Under the pieces are notes generated by a model, which had not been told where the DNA came from, ran no database searches, and was given only the letters and a program-made list of their open reading frames with translations. From Xenorhabdus griffiniae (GTDB lineage Bacteria; Pseudomonadota; Gammaproteobacteria; Enterobacterales; Enterobacteriaceae), in contig NZ_CP147737.1 in NCBI RefSeq assembly GCF_037265215.1, positions 2,202,001-2,266,000 on the forward strand: 64,000 nucleotides of DNA. Reading direction: 5' to 3'. Positions within the stretch are counted from its first letter, which is position 1. Each line of letters opens with the position of its first letter. Below are positions 46,701-54,949 of this stretch, one piece after another. The position numbers and the translations under genes are program-made.

Positions 46701-47969
46701 AAAGGACTCTCTCTTTCACCGCAGGGAGAAATCAGTATTTCACCGAATAGCGGGACATTAACAGCGAAATTAATAAGCCAGAAGAATCAGCCTGCTGTTA
46801 AAGGCGCTGTTGTCTGTTTGACAATTGTAGGCGCACCTGCCTCTGAACTTCCGAAATGTGCCGATCCTGTCGATTTTCAAATAGAATTTGAAATTAGCCA
46901 TGTTGAAGTTTGGCGTGTTAATCGGGCAGGGAAAGAAGAAGGATTTGATCCCAATAAACCATTACTTGGTGATGGAAAGTCAGAATATCAATACAGGGCG
47001 CTGATCGTTGAGAAAAAAGGTAATAAAAAGCCAATTTCTAATTATTCATTCAGTGATGTTACGTGGGTTAGGGATCATTCAGAAGTTACGGATCTAGAAT
47101 TACCTCAGCCTGAATGGGATAAGGCAGATAAGACGGATGGAGACGGGTATTTACATGCAACATTGAAGAGTAGAGTAGTGGGAGTGGGGATTGATGACGT
47201 TGCAGTAACATTAAGTATGGATGGGTCAGATGGAAATACGTTATCCCAGCCTGCCAATGACAAAGTAAGTTTTAAGGTTGTGCCAGTGCTAGCAGCGATA
47301 AAGGTCTATAAGTATAATTATAAAATAGGAACAGTGGATAAATCCGTTAGCAAACTTTTTACTGAGCAGGAAAGGCCATATAATATCTTTAACCAATTGG
47401 CCGCTGAATTAAAATCAGTGAAAGGTGAAGAACTCGTTGAGCCTGGGGATACTGCCGACTATAGCCTGCAACAAGACGGAGGGTGGCCTGCAATAAATGT
47501 AAACTCTCAAACCGGATTGGTTACATTTAACAATACAGGGCACGGGAAAGTTATTCTTGATATTACGAAAAAAAATGGAACAAAGCGTCAATATACTTAT
47601 ACATTTTTTCCAAAAATGTGGCTTATATCTATACCGGGAGCTTACAATAACACCTACCCATTGAATGACAATAATAATTGTGAACGTCCAATAAAGAGTG
47701 ATCAACATAACCTATCACCTCTTTATTCAGAACTGATTTCAACAGGAACAGGAACGGCATTATCTGATGAATTTCCGGACGCCTATAAATTTGGTATTTT
47801 GGATGATTTAAATCATATAGATAAAACGACTTATATTAAAATGCTAAAATCTCGTCAAAATAATGGGGGTTATTTAGCATATGACACAGCTACTGGTAAG
47901 GAAATACCGAATGATGATCCTAGAAAATCAATAGTTGCATATATTTTATGTGCACTGTATTACAATTAA
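43797..47969 (+). CDS. Inverse autotransporter adhesin (invasin/intimin type) with Ig-like repeats
   Basis: 1390 residues. Signal peptide (about 1-28), an Asn/Ser/Lys-rich linker (50-95), an inverse-autotransporter beta-barrel (about 105-350: NVGLGGRYF, YGLNTFYDYDLTG, NGYDINGEFFLPVYPHLGAKL), and the hallmark plug/linker YDLVERNNHIVLEHQK from 359. After this come tandem Big_1-type Ig domains, each ending in TTDENGRLTATLAST-like text, and a unique C-terminus with two Cys (NNNCERPI, YILCALYYN) in the lectin-like position. There is no LysM. Such proteins export their own C-terminus and bind host or bacterial surfaces. Followed by a strong terminator. Confidence 0.93.
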   Translation: MLQHIVNTFRFFVFLCFLLLPSSLMSAGSVYNMKMEEKYLQSTEQRNNIDFKIEESSGNLANSNNKKKSNSNENNDASINHDLNSINQNIQIAGNILSSSPSKLAEKVKTYALGKFNSTVSSESQKWLSQFGTVRINFGLDKKGRLENNSLDLLLPLYDNKTDRLFFSQLGYRNKDSRNTINVGLGGRYFYQNWMYGLNTFYDYDLTGKNQRLGLGGEIWGNYIKLSANTYYRLSNWKDSRNFVGYYERPANGYDINGEFFLPVYPHLGAKLTYEQYFGDNVTLFNRDTKQKNPNLAKLGLTYTPVPLLTLGVDYKQGESGHSETQFLANFNYKLGVSLSGQLSPENVAAARTLAGSRYDLVERNNHIVLEHQKKPIAQLSLPETIVGYSQEQHEITVKLSSNAFVKQIHWTTNKDFELRGGKLSSRVGHTIKITLPTYLSGDNQNNNYPIYALAELEDNQKSAPVEMRVIVRPFMLKKQEGTYFTPAGPLPATGDKKDGYMFNPVITFDTVNGAPIKNATINHVQWITDPKIGPDSGLKWIDWETSDSITLDEYGHFKRKPILVSTRPHKDVKVYLQLNNQPPQSVGEVSFDKKSTSFHIDKVEVSPPIPSQIANGSQTYTYNAVILDANNNPVIKQKIANVNWSKDKNHDGLIWNPQNGDVTTDENGRLTATLASTEAIKDVTVSLSIEGQQPVSAQFPVTFTEDTQDYQVKGDMQVSPSGTLTADGVQKYTYMATIIGIDKKNVFKKNIPNAIWKIEHPANMPELTLDQSDKTTDDKGQLTAHLASTKAVQGVVVSLTVGNHNPVQAKRAVDFKPEQMSVTVTPSSPRLVGNSYTLTVSVKDTTGKNSEAGKTVNWTIKAPDQTAVTLTSTTSTTDGNGNASTTLTSTQAQTVTVETSVEGSEIKKSVDLTFKWPTIQKIKLKQKNGSILPGGEYDFTATISGTEADDIDKYKGKFEWILKTPTDKGLSLSPQGEISISPNSGTLTAKLISQKNQPAVKGAVVCLTIVGAPASELPKCADPVDFQIEFEISHVEVWRVNRAGKEEGFDPNKPLLGDGKSEYQYRALIVEKKGNKKPISNYSFSDVTWVRDHSEVTDLELPQPEWDKADKTDGDGYLHATLKSRVVGVGIDDVAVTLSMDGSDGNTLSQPANDKVSFKVVPVLAAIKVYKYNYKIGTVDKSVSKLFTEQERPYNIFNQLAAELKSVKGEELVEPGDTADYSLQQDGGWPAINVNSQTGLVTFNNTGHGKVILDITKKNGTKRQYTYTFFPKMWLISIPGAYNNTYPLNDNNNCERPIKSDQHNLSPLYSELISTGTGTALSDEFPDAYKFGILDDLNHIDKTTYIKMLKSRQNNGGYLAYDTATGKEIPNDDPRKSIVAYILCALYYN

Positions 47970-48142
47970 TCAAGAATATAATATAACAAAGGGCAATGTT
48001 TCACATCAAGCCATGTAGATTTACCCATACTGTATTTACATTTATTAATGGTTCATCTACTCCTCGATATGATTTCACTAATATTATTAAATAAATTAGA
48101 TCAGAAACCATCCTCAAAAATACTGTGTGGTAAAAATAAATT

Positions 48143-48180
48143 CAGGTGATAACTTTTAATTATCACCTGATAATTATTTT
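48143..48180 (+). terminator. Terminator after the inverse autotransporter gene
   Basis: CAGGTGATAA (48143-48152) pairs with TTATCACCTG (48160-48169), then ATAATTATTTTT. The rest of the 47970-48270 gap has no gene. Confidence 0.88.
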
Positions 48181-48270
48181 TCATTATACATTTAACTTGG
48201 AATTTAGCTTAATATAGTAGAGTTCATAGATAATAGTTATATATTTTTCATTCACGCAATGAGGTGTATT

Positions 48271-50043
48271 ATGTCAGAAGAAAAAAAAAGTCATTTACAG
48301 GGTAGTAGTACTCCCACAATAGATACAAAATTATCAGTAACACCTGATACCACTTTAATTTACGGTCAGCAATTTTACCTTGATGTGACATTAACAGCCA
48401 GCACTGGTAATTTACCACAGGGGTATTTTATTAATGTCACCGCAAAAGTCGATAGTGGTATAACAATAGCTCTACCGATGTTTAAAGTTGTAACATCGGG
48501 TCATGAAAATAGTATAAATTCCGGACTATATAGCATAGTAATTGATGATTATGATGATAATACCATAAAAAACGGTAAAGTATCTTTTACTGTTGATCTA
48601 AAGAGTAGAATGAACAATAATTCTATTTATAACACCACATTTAGCTATAACGTAAAAAAAATACTTTTCTATTCTTTGCAATTATTGCCTGACAAACCGG
48701 TTTGCGTTATTCCTAAAAAATATTCTGATCCAAAATTCAATGATCCTAATGATAAATATATTCGGTATGAAACACAGTTATTAGAAGATACAGGGAGTTT
48801 ATCATCAAATATTCCAATGAAAAAAGTGCTGGTTTATATTACATCTATACCTGGAGGTGATTTCAGTAAGGATATTATTATTACATCTGATCCAGATTCG
48901 AACGGTCCAAATACACCGCTAATAATTTATACGCCTGAAACTGTAGATGGTGTAACATTTATTAATATTACAAGTAATGAGAAAAATGGAAAAATAAGCT
49001 TCCGTGTCTATCCAAATAATAAACCAAAGGACAACAATAGTAAGGCTAATTATAAGCCGACTTTGCTTTCTTTGGGGTGTGTGATTTCAGGACTGGAAAG
49101 GTATACGCATATGGCAGAAAGTGTATGTTTTATTACTCCCAGACCGATTTTTAACTTCGATGATTTAGATCTATTATTGATCCCTAGCGCCAATGGTGGT
49201 GTAATAAATCGTAGGTCATCAGATGAGATTACTTTTGAAGTTATGATCCAATCTTATGATAACCCTAGCTCAGATGATAAAATTTTATTTTTCACCAAAG
49301 AAAAAGACCATATTCCTGATATTAATAGCTTAATATTACCCATTTACAGTATGCAGACAGGAGAAGAAGCTAATTATTCTTTTTCTATTCCTTTTGCCAA
49401 CTTTAAACCTGATGAATGGACGGAGATTTTTTATGTGATTACTAACACAGGAAATACGCGTTATTCAGGTGGACAGCAGATTAAATACTCAGGTGAAGAT
49501 GCAGACTTTGTACCATCTGATGGAGTAAAAAGAACCTATAATAAAGTTCAGGTTTATTCCAGTTTGGCTGATTATAAAAATGACCCACAGTTAGAGCAGG
49601 CAGGGGAAGAAAACACATTATTCTGGGAGAATAGTTATACCACCAGAGTGGAGTTGTCAAATTATATTAACAATGGCGGTAATGATGCCTATGTAAAAAT
49701 AACAGCAACTAACGATCCAACAGATGATAAACGGCCAAAAGTGGGAGATACTGTATATGTAAATATGTACGTCAAGTCGGGTAATAAGAATTTTTTCCAC
49801 AAGTTACCTGACACAAAACTTTCAGCGACTCTAGATACTGTTCCGGCAGATAATAAAACATTATGCTCTACAGTGATCCCAATTAAGCACCCGTTATATT
49901 ATGGGATAAGATCTTATACTGACGGTTCACCCGCATTCGTTTATTTTGAGTATTATACGATGGATAAAAATAACAAGGCAACGTTTAGTCATTATTGGCG
50001 CGGAATGACGGACACCTCACTGCCTGGATTGGACGATGATTGA
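48271..50043 (+). CDS. Unknown paralogous beta-rich protein, copy 1
   Basis: 590 residues from the ATG at 48271 (GAGGTG upstream). Not recognised. It has no signal peptide and no membrane segment, is rich in Asp, Asn, Ser and Thr, and appears built of repeated beta-sandwich modules. Segments shared with the copies downstream: DTTLIYGQQFYLDVTL near the start, KISFRVYPNNKPK, SYDNPSSDDKILFFTKEK and KITATNDPTDDKRPKVGDTVYV. The location next to an inverse autotransporter suggests an accessory surface, toxin or interaction role, but that is inference only. Confidence 0.8.
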   Translation: MSEEKKSHLQGSSTPTIDTKLSVTPDTTLIYGQQFYLDVTLTASTGNLPQGYFINVTAKVDSGITIALPMFKVVTSGHENSINSGLYSIVIDDYDDNTIKNGKVSFTVDLKSRMNNNSIYNTTFSYNVKKILFYSLQLLPDKPVCVIPKKYSDPKFNDPNDKYIRYETQLLEDTGSLSSNIPMKKVLVYITSIPGGDFSKDIIITSDPDSNGPNTPLIIYTPETVDGVTFINITSNEKNGKISFRVYPNNKPKDNNSKANYKPTLLSLGCVISGLERYTHMAESVCFITPRPIFNFDDLDLLLIPSANGGVINRRSSDEITFEVMIQSYDNPSSDDKILFFTKEKDHIPDINSLILPIYSMQTGEEANYSFSIPFANFKPDEWTEIFYVITNTGNTRYSGGQQIKYSGEDADFVPSDGVKRTYNKVQVYSSLADYKNDPQLEQAGEENTLFWENSYTTRVELSNYINNGGNDAYVKITATNDPTDDKRPKVGDTVYVNMYVKSGNKNFFHKLPDTKLSATLDTVPADNKTLCSTVIPIKHPLYYGIRSYTDGSPAFVYFEYYTMDKNNKATFSHYWRGMTDTSLPGLDDD

Positions 50044-50129
50044 TTTTAATTTTCACAGTAAATAAATTCATGTTTTTTATAGTATTAAAATCAACGAACC
50101 ATATTTAACCTATAATATATTTTTATTCT

Positions 50130-50300
50130 TAACTGAAAACCACCTTCTGTGGTGGTAGTCAGCAACAGGTTTTAGCTCTGCCTTATTGGCTTTTGGATTT
50201 TAAAGTAGCAGAAGTGGTAGGGGTTTATTTTTAGGGATTTTAGTACGCCCCTCTGGGGCGAAATCAATGCCGCCTTCTATGAAGGCGGATTTTTACTAAT
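50130..50300 (+). other. Structured non-coding stretch with terminator hairpins
   Basis: Between copy 1 and the IS. CGCCCCTCTGGGGCG (50247-50261) and CCGCCTTCTATGAAGGCGG (50271-50289, followed by ATTTTTAC) form two hairpins; the latter is a credible terminator for copy 1. The GC-richer sequence in front resembles the 3' end of a lost insertion element, but no ORF remains. Confidence 0.5.
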
Positions 50301-50483
50301 ATATAGCGTTCATAGATGACATTTATATATTAATATTGTGAGAATGTAATGAACGCATCCCAACCACTTGGCCTTTGGTACCGTGCTGGAATTGAGAGAT
50401 GAGGCGTGGATCCTCACAGATTTCCGGCCTTATAGTGCCTAAAGCGGGAGCCTGTTGCTCCCTGATGACTGGAGGATCCACTC

Positions 50484-51503
50484 ATGAAACATACACCTTT
50501 TGGCGTCGATATTGCAAAACATTTGATGCAGATTCATTTTGTTGATGAATACACCGGTGAACTCATTGATAAGCAACTGAGGCGAAATGACTTTTTAACG
50601 TTCTTCAGTAACCGTGAGCCTTGCCTGATTGGCATGGAAGCCTGTGGCGGTGCGCATTATTGGGCACGGGAGCTAAGAAAGCTGGGGCATGAAGTCCGTT
50701 TGCTTCAGGCTAAATTTGTCAAAGCGTTTCGGATGGGAAACAAAAACGATGTTCAGGATGCCCGGGCTATTTGGCTGGCCGTTCAGCAACCCGGTAAATC
50801 GGTCGCTGTCAAAAACGAAGAACAACAGGCCATTTTGTCGTTACACCGGATGCGCTACCAGCTAGTGAAATTCAGAACCTCGCAAATCAATGCGTTGCAT
50901 GGCTTACTGCTGGAATTTGGTGAAACCGTGCATAAGGGAAGAGCCTCACTGGATAAAGCGATGCCGGAGGTGCTTGAGCGGCTAAGGGAAAAACTCGCCC
51001 CATTCCTGCTTGGACTCCTTGAAGAACAATACCGTCGTTTGGACGAAATCGATGAACAAATTGACCTGGTGGAAAAACAACTGACGGCGTGGGCAAAGCA
51101 GAATGCTGATTGTCAGCGAATTATGAAAATTCCCGGAGTCGGTGTCTTAATTGCCACAGCCGCCATCGCGACGATGGGCGAGCCCAGCGGGTTTCGGTCG
51201 GGCAGGGAATTTTCGGCCTATTTGGGCCTGGTGCCGAAACAAACGGGAACGGGAGGCAGGGTCAAATTACTGGGCATCAGCAAACGGGGAGATACCTACT
51301 TGAGAACCCTGTTTATTCACGGTGCTAGAGCGGCCACCTTACTCACGAAAACCCCGTCGCCGTGGGTGACAGAACTGAAAGAACGACGCCCAACCTGTGT
51401 AGCGATAGTAGGCATGGCTAATAAGCTGGCTCGTACCGTTTGGGCACTGGTTGCCCATCAACGGGACTACCAAAAAGATTACGTCAGTGTGAGGCCTTAC
51501 TAA
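50484..51503 (+). CDS. IS110-family (IS1111 group) DEDD transposase
   Basis: 339 residues. N-terminal RuvC-like DEDD domain (GVDIAKHLMQIHFVD with Asp9, GMEACGGAHYWAREL, NDVQDARAIW), a coiled-coil middle (RRLDEIDEQIDLVEKQL), then the C-terminal Tnp_2 domain with PGVGVLIATAAIA, FSAYLGLVPKQTGTGGR and KRGDTYLRTL. Looks intact. It acts with an RNA from the element end to choose target and donor sites. Confidence 0.95.
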   Translation: MKHTPFGVDIAKHLMQIHFVDEYTGELIDKQLRRNDFLTFFSNREPCLIGMEACGGAHYWARELRKLGHEVRLLQAKFVKAFRMGNKNDVQDARAIWLAVQQPGKSVAVKNEEQQAILSLHRMRYQLVKFRTSQINALHGLLLEFGETVHKGRASLDKAMPEVLERLREKLAPFLLGLLEEQYRRLDEIDEQIDLVEKQLTAWAKQNADCQRIMKIPGVGVLIATAAIATMGEPSGFRSGREFSAYLGLVPKQTGTGGRVKLLGISKRGDTYLRTLFIHGARAATLLTKTPSPWVTELKERRPTCVAIVGMANKLARTVWALVAHQRDYQKDYVSVRPY

Positions 51504-51760
51504 GGCGCTTCACTGGTCAACTTTAACTTGTAACACAACAAGGATGAATGCAGAAAGATTGCTGAGGCAAGGGTAACGATGACAAAGACAGGTAAGACCG
51601 TGACTTGCTAAACCTGAATAGTTCCTTGAGCATAAAGCTCGTCAGGAGAATGAGGAGCAAGCCAGCGGATTACATCGAGGCCCGCAGTTTTGGCTGCAAT
51701 AAGGCCGGATATAGAGCTGCAACCTACCGTCGATGTCAGCGTGGTTTTTGTCTTGCAAAC
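51504..51760 (+). ncRNA. Probable IS1111 guide (bridge/seek) RNA region
   Basis: 257 bases without an ORF between transposase and right inverted repeat, with several possible stem-loops. In this group this end is known to give the targeting RNA. Exact RNA ends cannot be read from sequence. Confidence 0.5.
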
Positions 51761-51784
51761 GGGATGCGTTCATATAGATGAACT

Positions 51785-53045
51785 ATGTCAGAAACAAAAA
51801 AAAGTCATTTACAGGGTAGTGGTACTTCCTCAATAGACGCGGAGCTATCAGTAACACCTGATACTACTTTAATTTATGGTCAGCAATTTTATCTTAATGT
51901 GATATTAAAAGCTAATACTGGTAATCTACCAGTAGGGTATATTAATATCACTGCAAAAGTCGATAGTGGTATAACAATAGCTCCACCGACATCTAGGGCT
52001 GTAACATCAGGTCATGAAAACAGTATAAATTCTGGACTATATAGTATAGTAATTGATGGTTATGATGATAATACCATAAAAAATAGTCAAGTATCTTTTA
52101 CTATAGCTTTAAATAATGGTAGTAATAATATATACAATAAGAATTGTAGCTACAATGTAAAAAAAATACTTCCTTATACTTTGCAGTTACTGCCTGACAA
52201 ACCAGTCTGTGTTATTCCTAAAAAATATTCTGCACCAACACAACAGGATCCAAAGGATAGGTATGTTCTTTACAAAACTCAATTATTAGAAGATACAGAA
52301 AGTTCTGGAAAAAAAACACCAATAACAAATGTGCTGGTTCATATTACATCTAAACATGGGGATGATTTCAGCAAGAATATTATTATTACGTCTCATCCAA
52401 AATTAGGATTACAACCAACAATTTACTCTCCCACCATTGAAAATGGTAAAACATTTATTAGATTGATGAGTGATAGTCATGATGGAACAATAAAATTCCG
52501 TGTCTATCCAAATAATAAACCCAAAGATGGCAATAGTAAGGCTAATTATAAGCCGATCTTGCTTTCTTTGGGGGTGTATTTTTGGTCAGGAAAGGTATAC
52601 GCATATGGCAGACAATGTATGTTTTATTACTCCTAGGCCGTTGTTTGACACAGATCTCCTAGAACCATTGCTGATGCCTGATGCTGACGACAGTGTAATA
52701 AAGGGTGGACCAGAAGATCCTACATTTGAAGTTACTATTCAACCTTATGATAACCCTAGCTCAGATGATCATATTTTATTTTTCACTAAAGAAAAAGATA
52801 AGGTCCCTGATATTAATAGCTTAATATTACCCATTTATAATATGAATGATGCTAACGAGGTTAAATATTCTTTTCCCATTCCTTTTGCCAGCTTTAAACC
52901 TGATGAATGGGAAGGGCTTTTTTATGTTATTGCTAAAAAAGGAAATACTCGTTACTCAATGGGAGAGATGTTTAAAGTTTCAGGTGGTAGAACAAGCCTT
53001 ATACCGTCAGATGGAATAGAAAGAACTTATAATAAAGTTCAATAG
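51785..53045 (+). pseudogene. Unknown paralogue, copy 2: frameshifted and truncated
   Basis: Closely similar to copy 1 from MSET-KKSHLQGS onward. At 52570-52574 it has five G where copy 1 has four (CTTTGGGG), which shifts frame; downstream the second frame continues the family (QERYTHMADNV, QPYDNPSSDDHILFFTKEK). A TAG directly after NKVQ (53043-53045) removes the last ~165 residues present in copy 1. The IS immediately upstream has also cut it off from its native ribosome site and promoter. It is therefore doubly or triply disabled. Confidence 0.85.
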
Positions 53046-53232
53046 AGTAATGGTTCTTGTGGTTAAACTAATATAAAGTCTGTTATTTTATATTTAGCGT
53101 ATTTCAAAAAATAGTGCGCCGGAAATAGAGTGAATACCCCGCCGCATAACCAGAATAATTGAAGTTTGGAAGGCAGTGAGAATAGACATATTTCGTCGAG
53201 ACATTGGTTGAAAAATTAAAAAGGTACTGATT

Positions 53233-54876
53233 ATGATTGATAAAGAAAATATATTACAAAATGCTGTCCTATCGTCAGTTGTTCTGTCCGTGCCTCATCG
53301 TTCAGATGTGGTTATTGGGCAAAGTTTTTATCTTTATATTACCATGATGTTCAATGGGAAATTACCTTCGGAATTAAATGTTAATTTAACAGCGATTAAC
53401 GGAATAACTGTAGACAGTTTGACTAAAGCCACTCCTGTTACTGGTATAGAAAATGCTCTACGCTCAATTGCTTATTTAACTATTGATGATGACAGTACTT
53501 TAAAGTCCGGAGACACCATTGCGTATAAATTAGAGATATCTAATTTGCATACGCAAGACATACATTATACTGCTAATTTGATTGATGCAGATTCTCTTAG
53601 GCTGTCAGTCGATCAATATATTTGTGAAGTACCATACACAGAGACTCATATTGATAATCAAAATAAGAATTTTATTCTTTATACTGCGAAATTGAAAAAT
53701 AGTAATGGTAAGGAAATGATAAATACACCGATCCAGATTTCCTCAGTTATTAAAGATAGCCTAAATAATAAGGTGATTATTACTACGGATCCGGATGATG
53801 GGCAATCCACTCCTGTGACTCTTTATCCCATTGAGGAATATGAACAGGTTGTTATTCCTATCAATAGTAATCACCACGGTAAAATCAGTTTTCGTGTTTA
53901 TCCAAAAAAGAATCAACCCATTACACTGCGGTTAGAAAGCGAATTGCCTGGGCTTGAAGTCTATTATGCAGCACCTTCTGTCTATATGCTGAACCCTAAG
54001 CCTGCCGATCCGCGTGAATTGCTTCCCGTCCCGATAATAAATAACTTGAGTCATGGTCAATTGCAAGCATTTGGCTCAGATTATACATTTGATGTAACCG
54101 TTGAGCCTTATACTAATTTGCATGATGATGATAGTATTATATTTTTTATTGATGACAAACCTGTTTTACCCATTAAGATGATAGCGCACTCAGATATCCC
54201 TGATCACAGTTTTAAACTGTATTATGATCTGTTTCCAAAAAATAATATAGTACATCTTAATTACGTAATCGCCCCTGTAAGCGGGAATAATAGATATTCA
54301 AAAAAATTACCGATCACCTATATAGGTGGTGGTGAAAATAAACCGTCAAATAACATTGAACGTGTTTTTGACATGCCTGTTGTCTATGCTAGTTGGGCAG
54401 ATCCTAATAGTCAACCACCGTTAAATCAGGATGATGACAATTTTATACTGGAATATGGTTCAACTATTAATAGTTCTTCAATCGCTGGCTATCAGGAAGA
54501 AGGAAATGAAGGTTATGGGCTATTTGTAAAAATAATAGGAACAAATGATTTTACGGATACAAGCAAACCAAAATTTGGCGATACCATTCATTTCACAATG
54601 TACCTTAATGGTGATTCAAGTGATGATTTGAGTAATGATGACCAATATAAACAGATCAATGAACCCTTCTCCACGGTTATTAACCATGTTCCTGATTATG
54701 ATGGCGGTAAAACATCCACAACGGTTATTAAGATTAAATACGATTTGTTGGTTAACTTTGCGAGCAGTTCAACTTATGGAATGCCAGTGATTTACTTTGA
54801 ATATTACATTGATAATGAAGGTGTGAGGCAATACAGTCATTATTATTATAGCCAAATAGAAACTGTCGGCGAATAA
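53233..54876 (+). CDS. Unknown paralogous beta-rich protein, copy 3
   Basis: 547 residues, more divergent from copies 1 and 2 but with the same landmarks in order: SDVVIGQSFYLYITM, GKISFRVYPKKNQP, EPYTNLHDDDSIIFFIDDK and KIIGTNDFTDTSKPKFGDTIHF. AAGG precedes the ATG at 53233. No signal peptide. Full length, so probably functional. Function unknown. Confidence 0.8.
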   Translation: MIDKENILQNAVLSSVVLSVPHRSDVVIGQSFYLYITMMFNGKLPSELNVNLTAINGITVDSLTKATPVTGIENALRSIAYLTIDDDSTLKSGDTIAYKLEISNLHTQDIHYTANLIDADSLRLSVDQYICEVPYTETHIDNQNKNFILYTAKLKNSNGKEMINTPIQISSVIKDSLNNKVIITTDPDDGQSTPVTLYPIEEYEQVVIPINSNHHGKISFRVYPKKNQPITLRLESELPGLEVYYAAPSVYMLNPKPADPRELLPVPIINNLSHGQLQAFGSDYTFDVTVEPYTNLHDDDSIIFFIDDKPVLPIKMIAHSDIPDHSFKLYYDLFPKNNIVHLNYVIAPVSGNNRYSKKLPITYIGGGENKPSNNIERVFDMPVVYASWADPNSQPPLNQDDDNFILEYGSTINSSSIAGYQEEGNEGYGLFVKIIGTNDFTDTSKPKFGDTIHFTMYLNGDSSDDLSNDDQYKQINEPFSTVINHVPDYDGGKTSTTVIKIKYDLLVNFASSSTYGMPVIYFEYYIDNEGVRQYSHYYYSQIETVGE

Positions 54877-54949
54877 TAAGAGTGGCAGAAGTGAATTCAG
54901 TTCATCTTTTATATATTTATAATTACGGAATTTTATGGAGTGAATAATA

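Larger units (their letters stand above)
50349..51773 (+). mobile_element. IS110-family, IS1111-group insertion sequence
   Basis: A 13-bp inverted pair, ATGAACGCATCCC (50349-50361) and GGGATGCGTTCAT (51761-51773), flanks one transposase gene. About 120 bases lie before it and about 260 after it. IS1111-group elements have short subterminal inverted repeats and a long 3' non-coding end that encodes the guide (bridge/seek) RNA, which fits. True tips may lie a few bases outside these repeats. It sits 11 bases before the start codon of paralogue copy 2. Confidence 0.87.
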
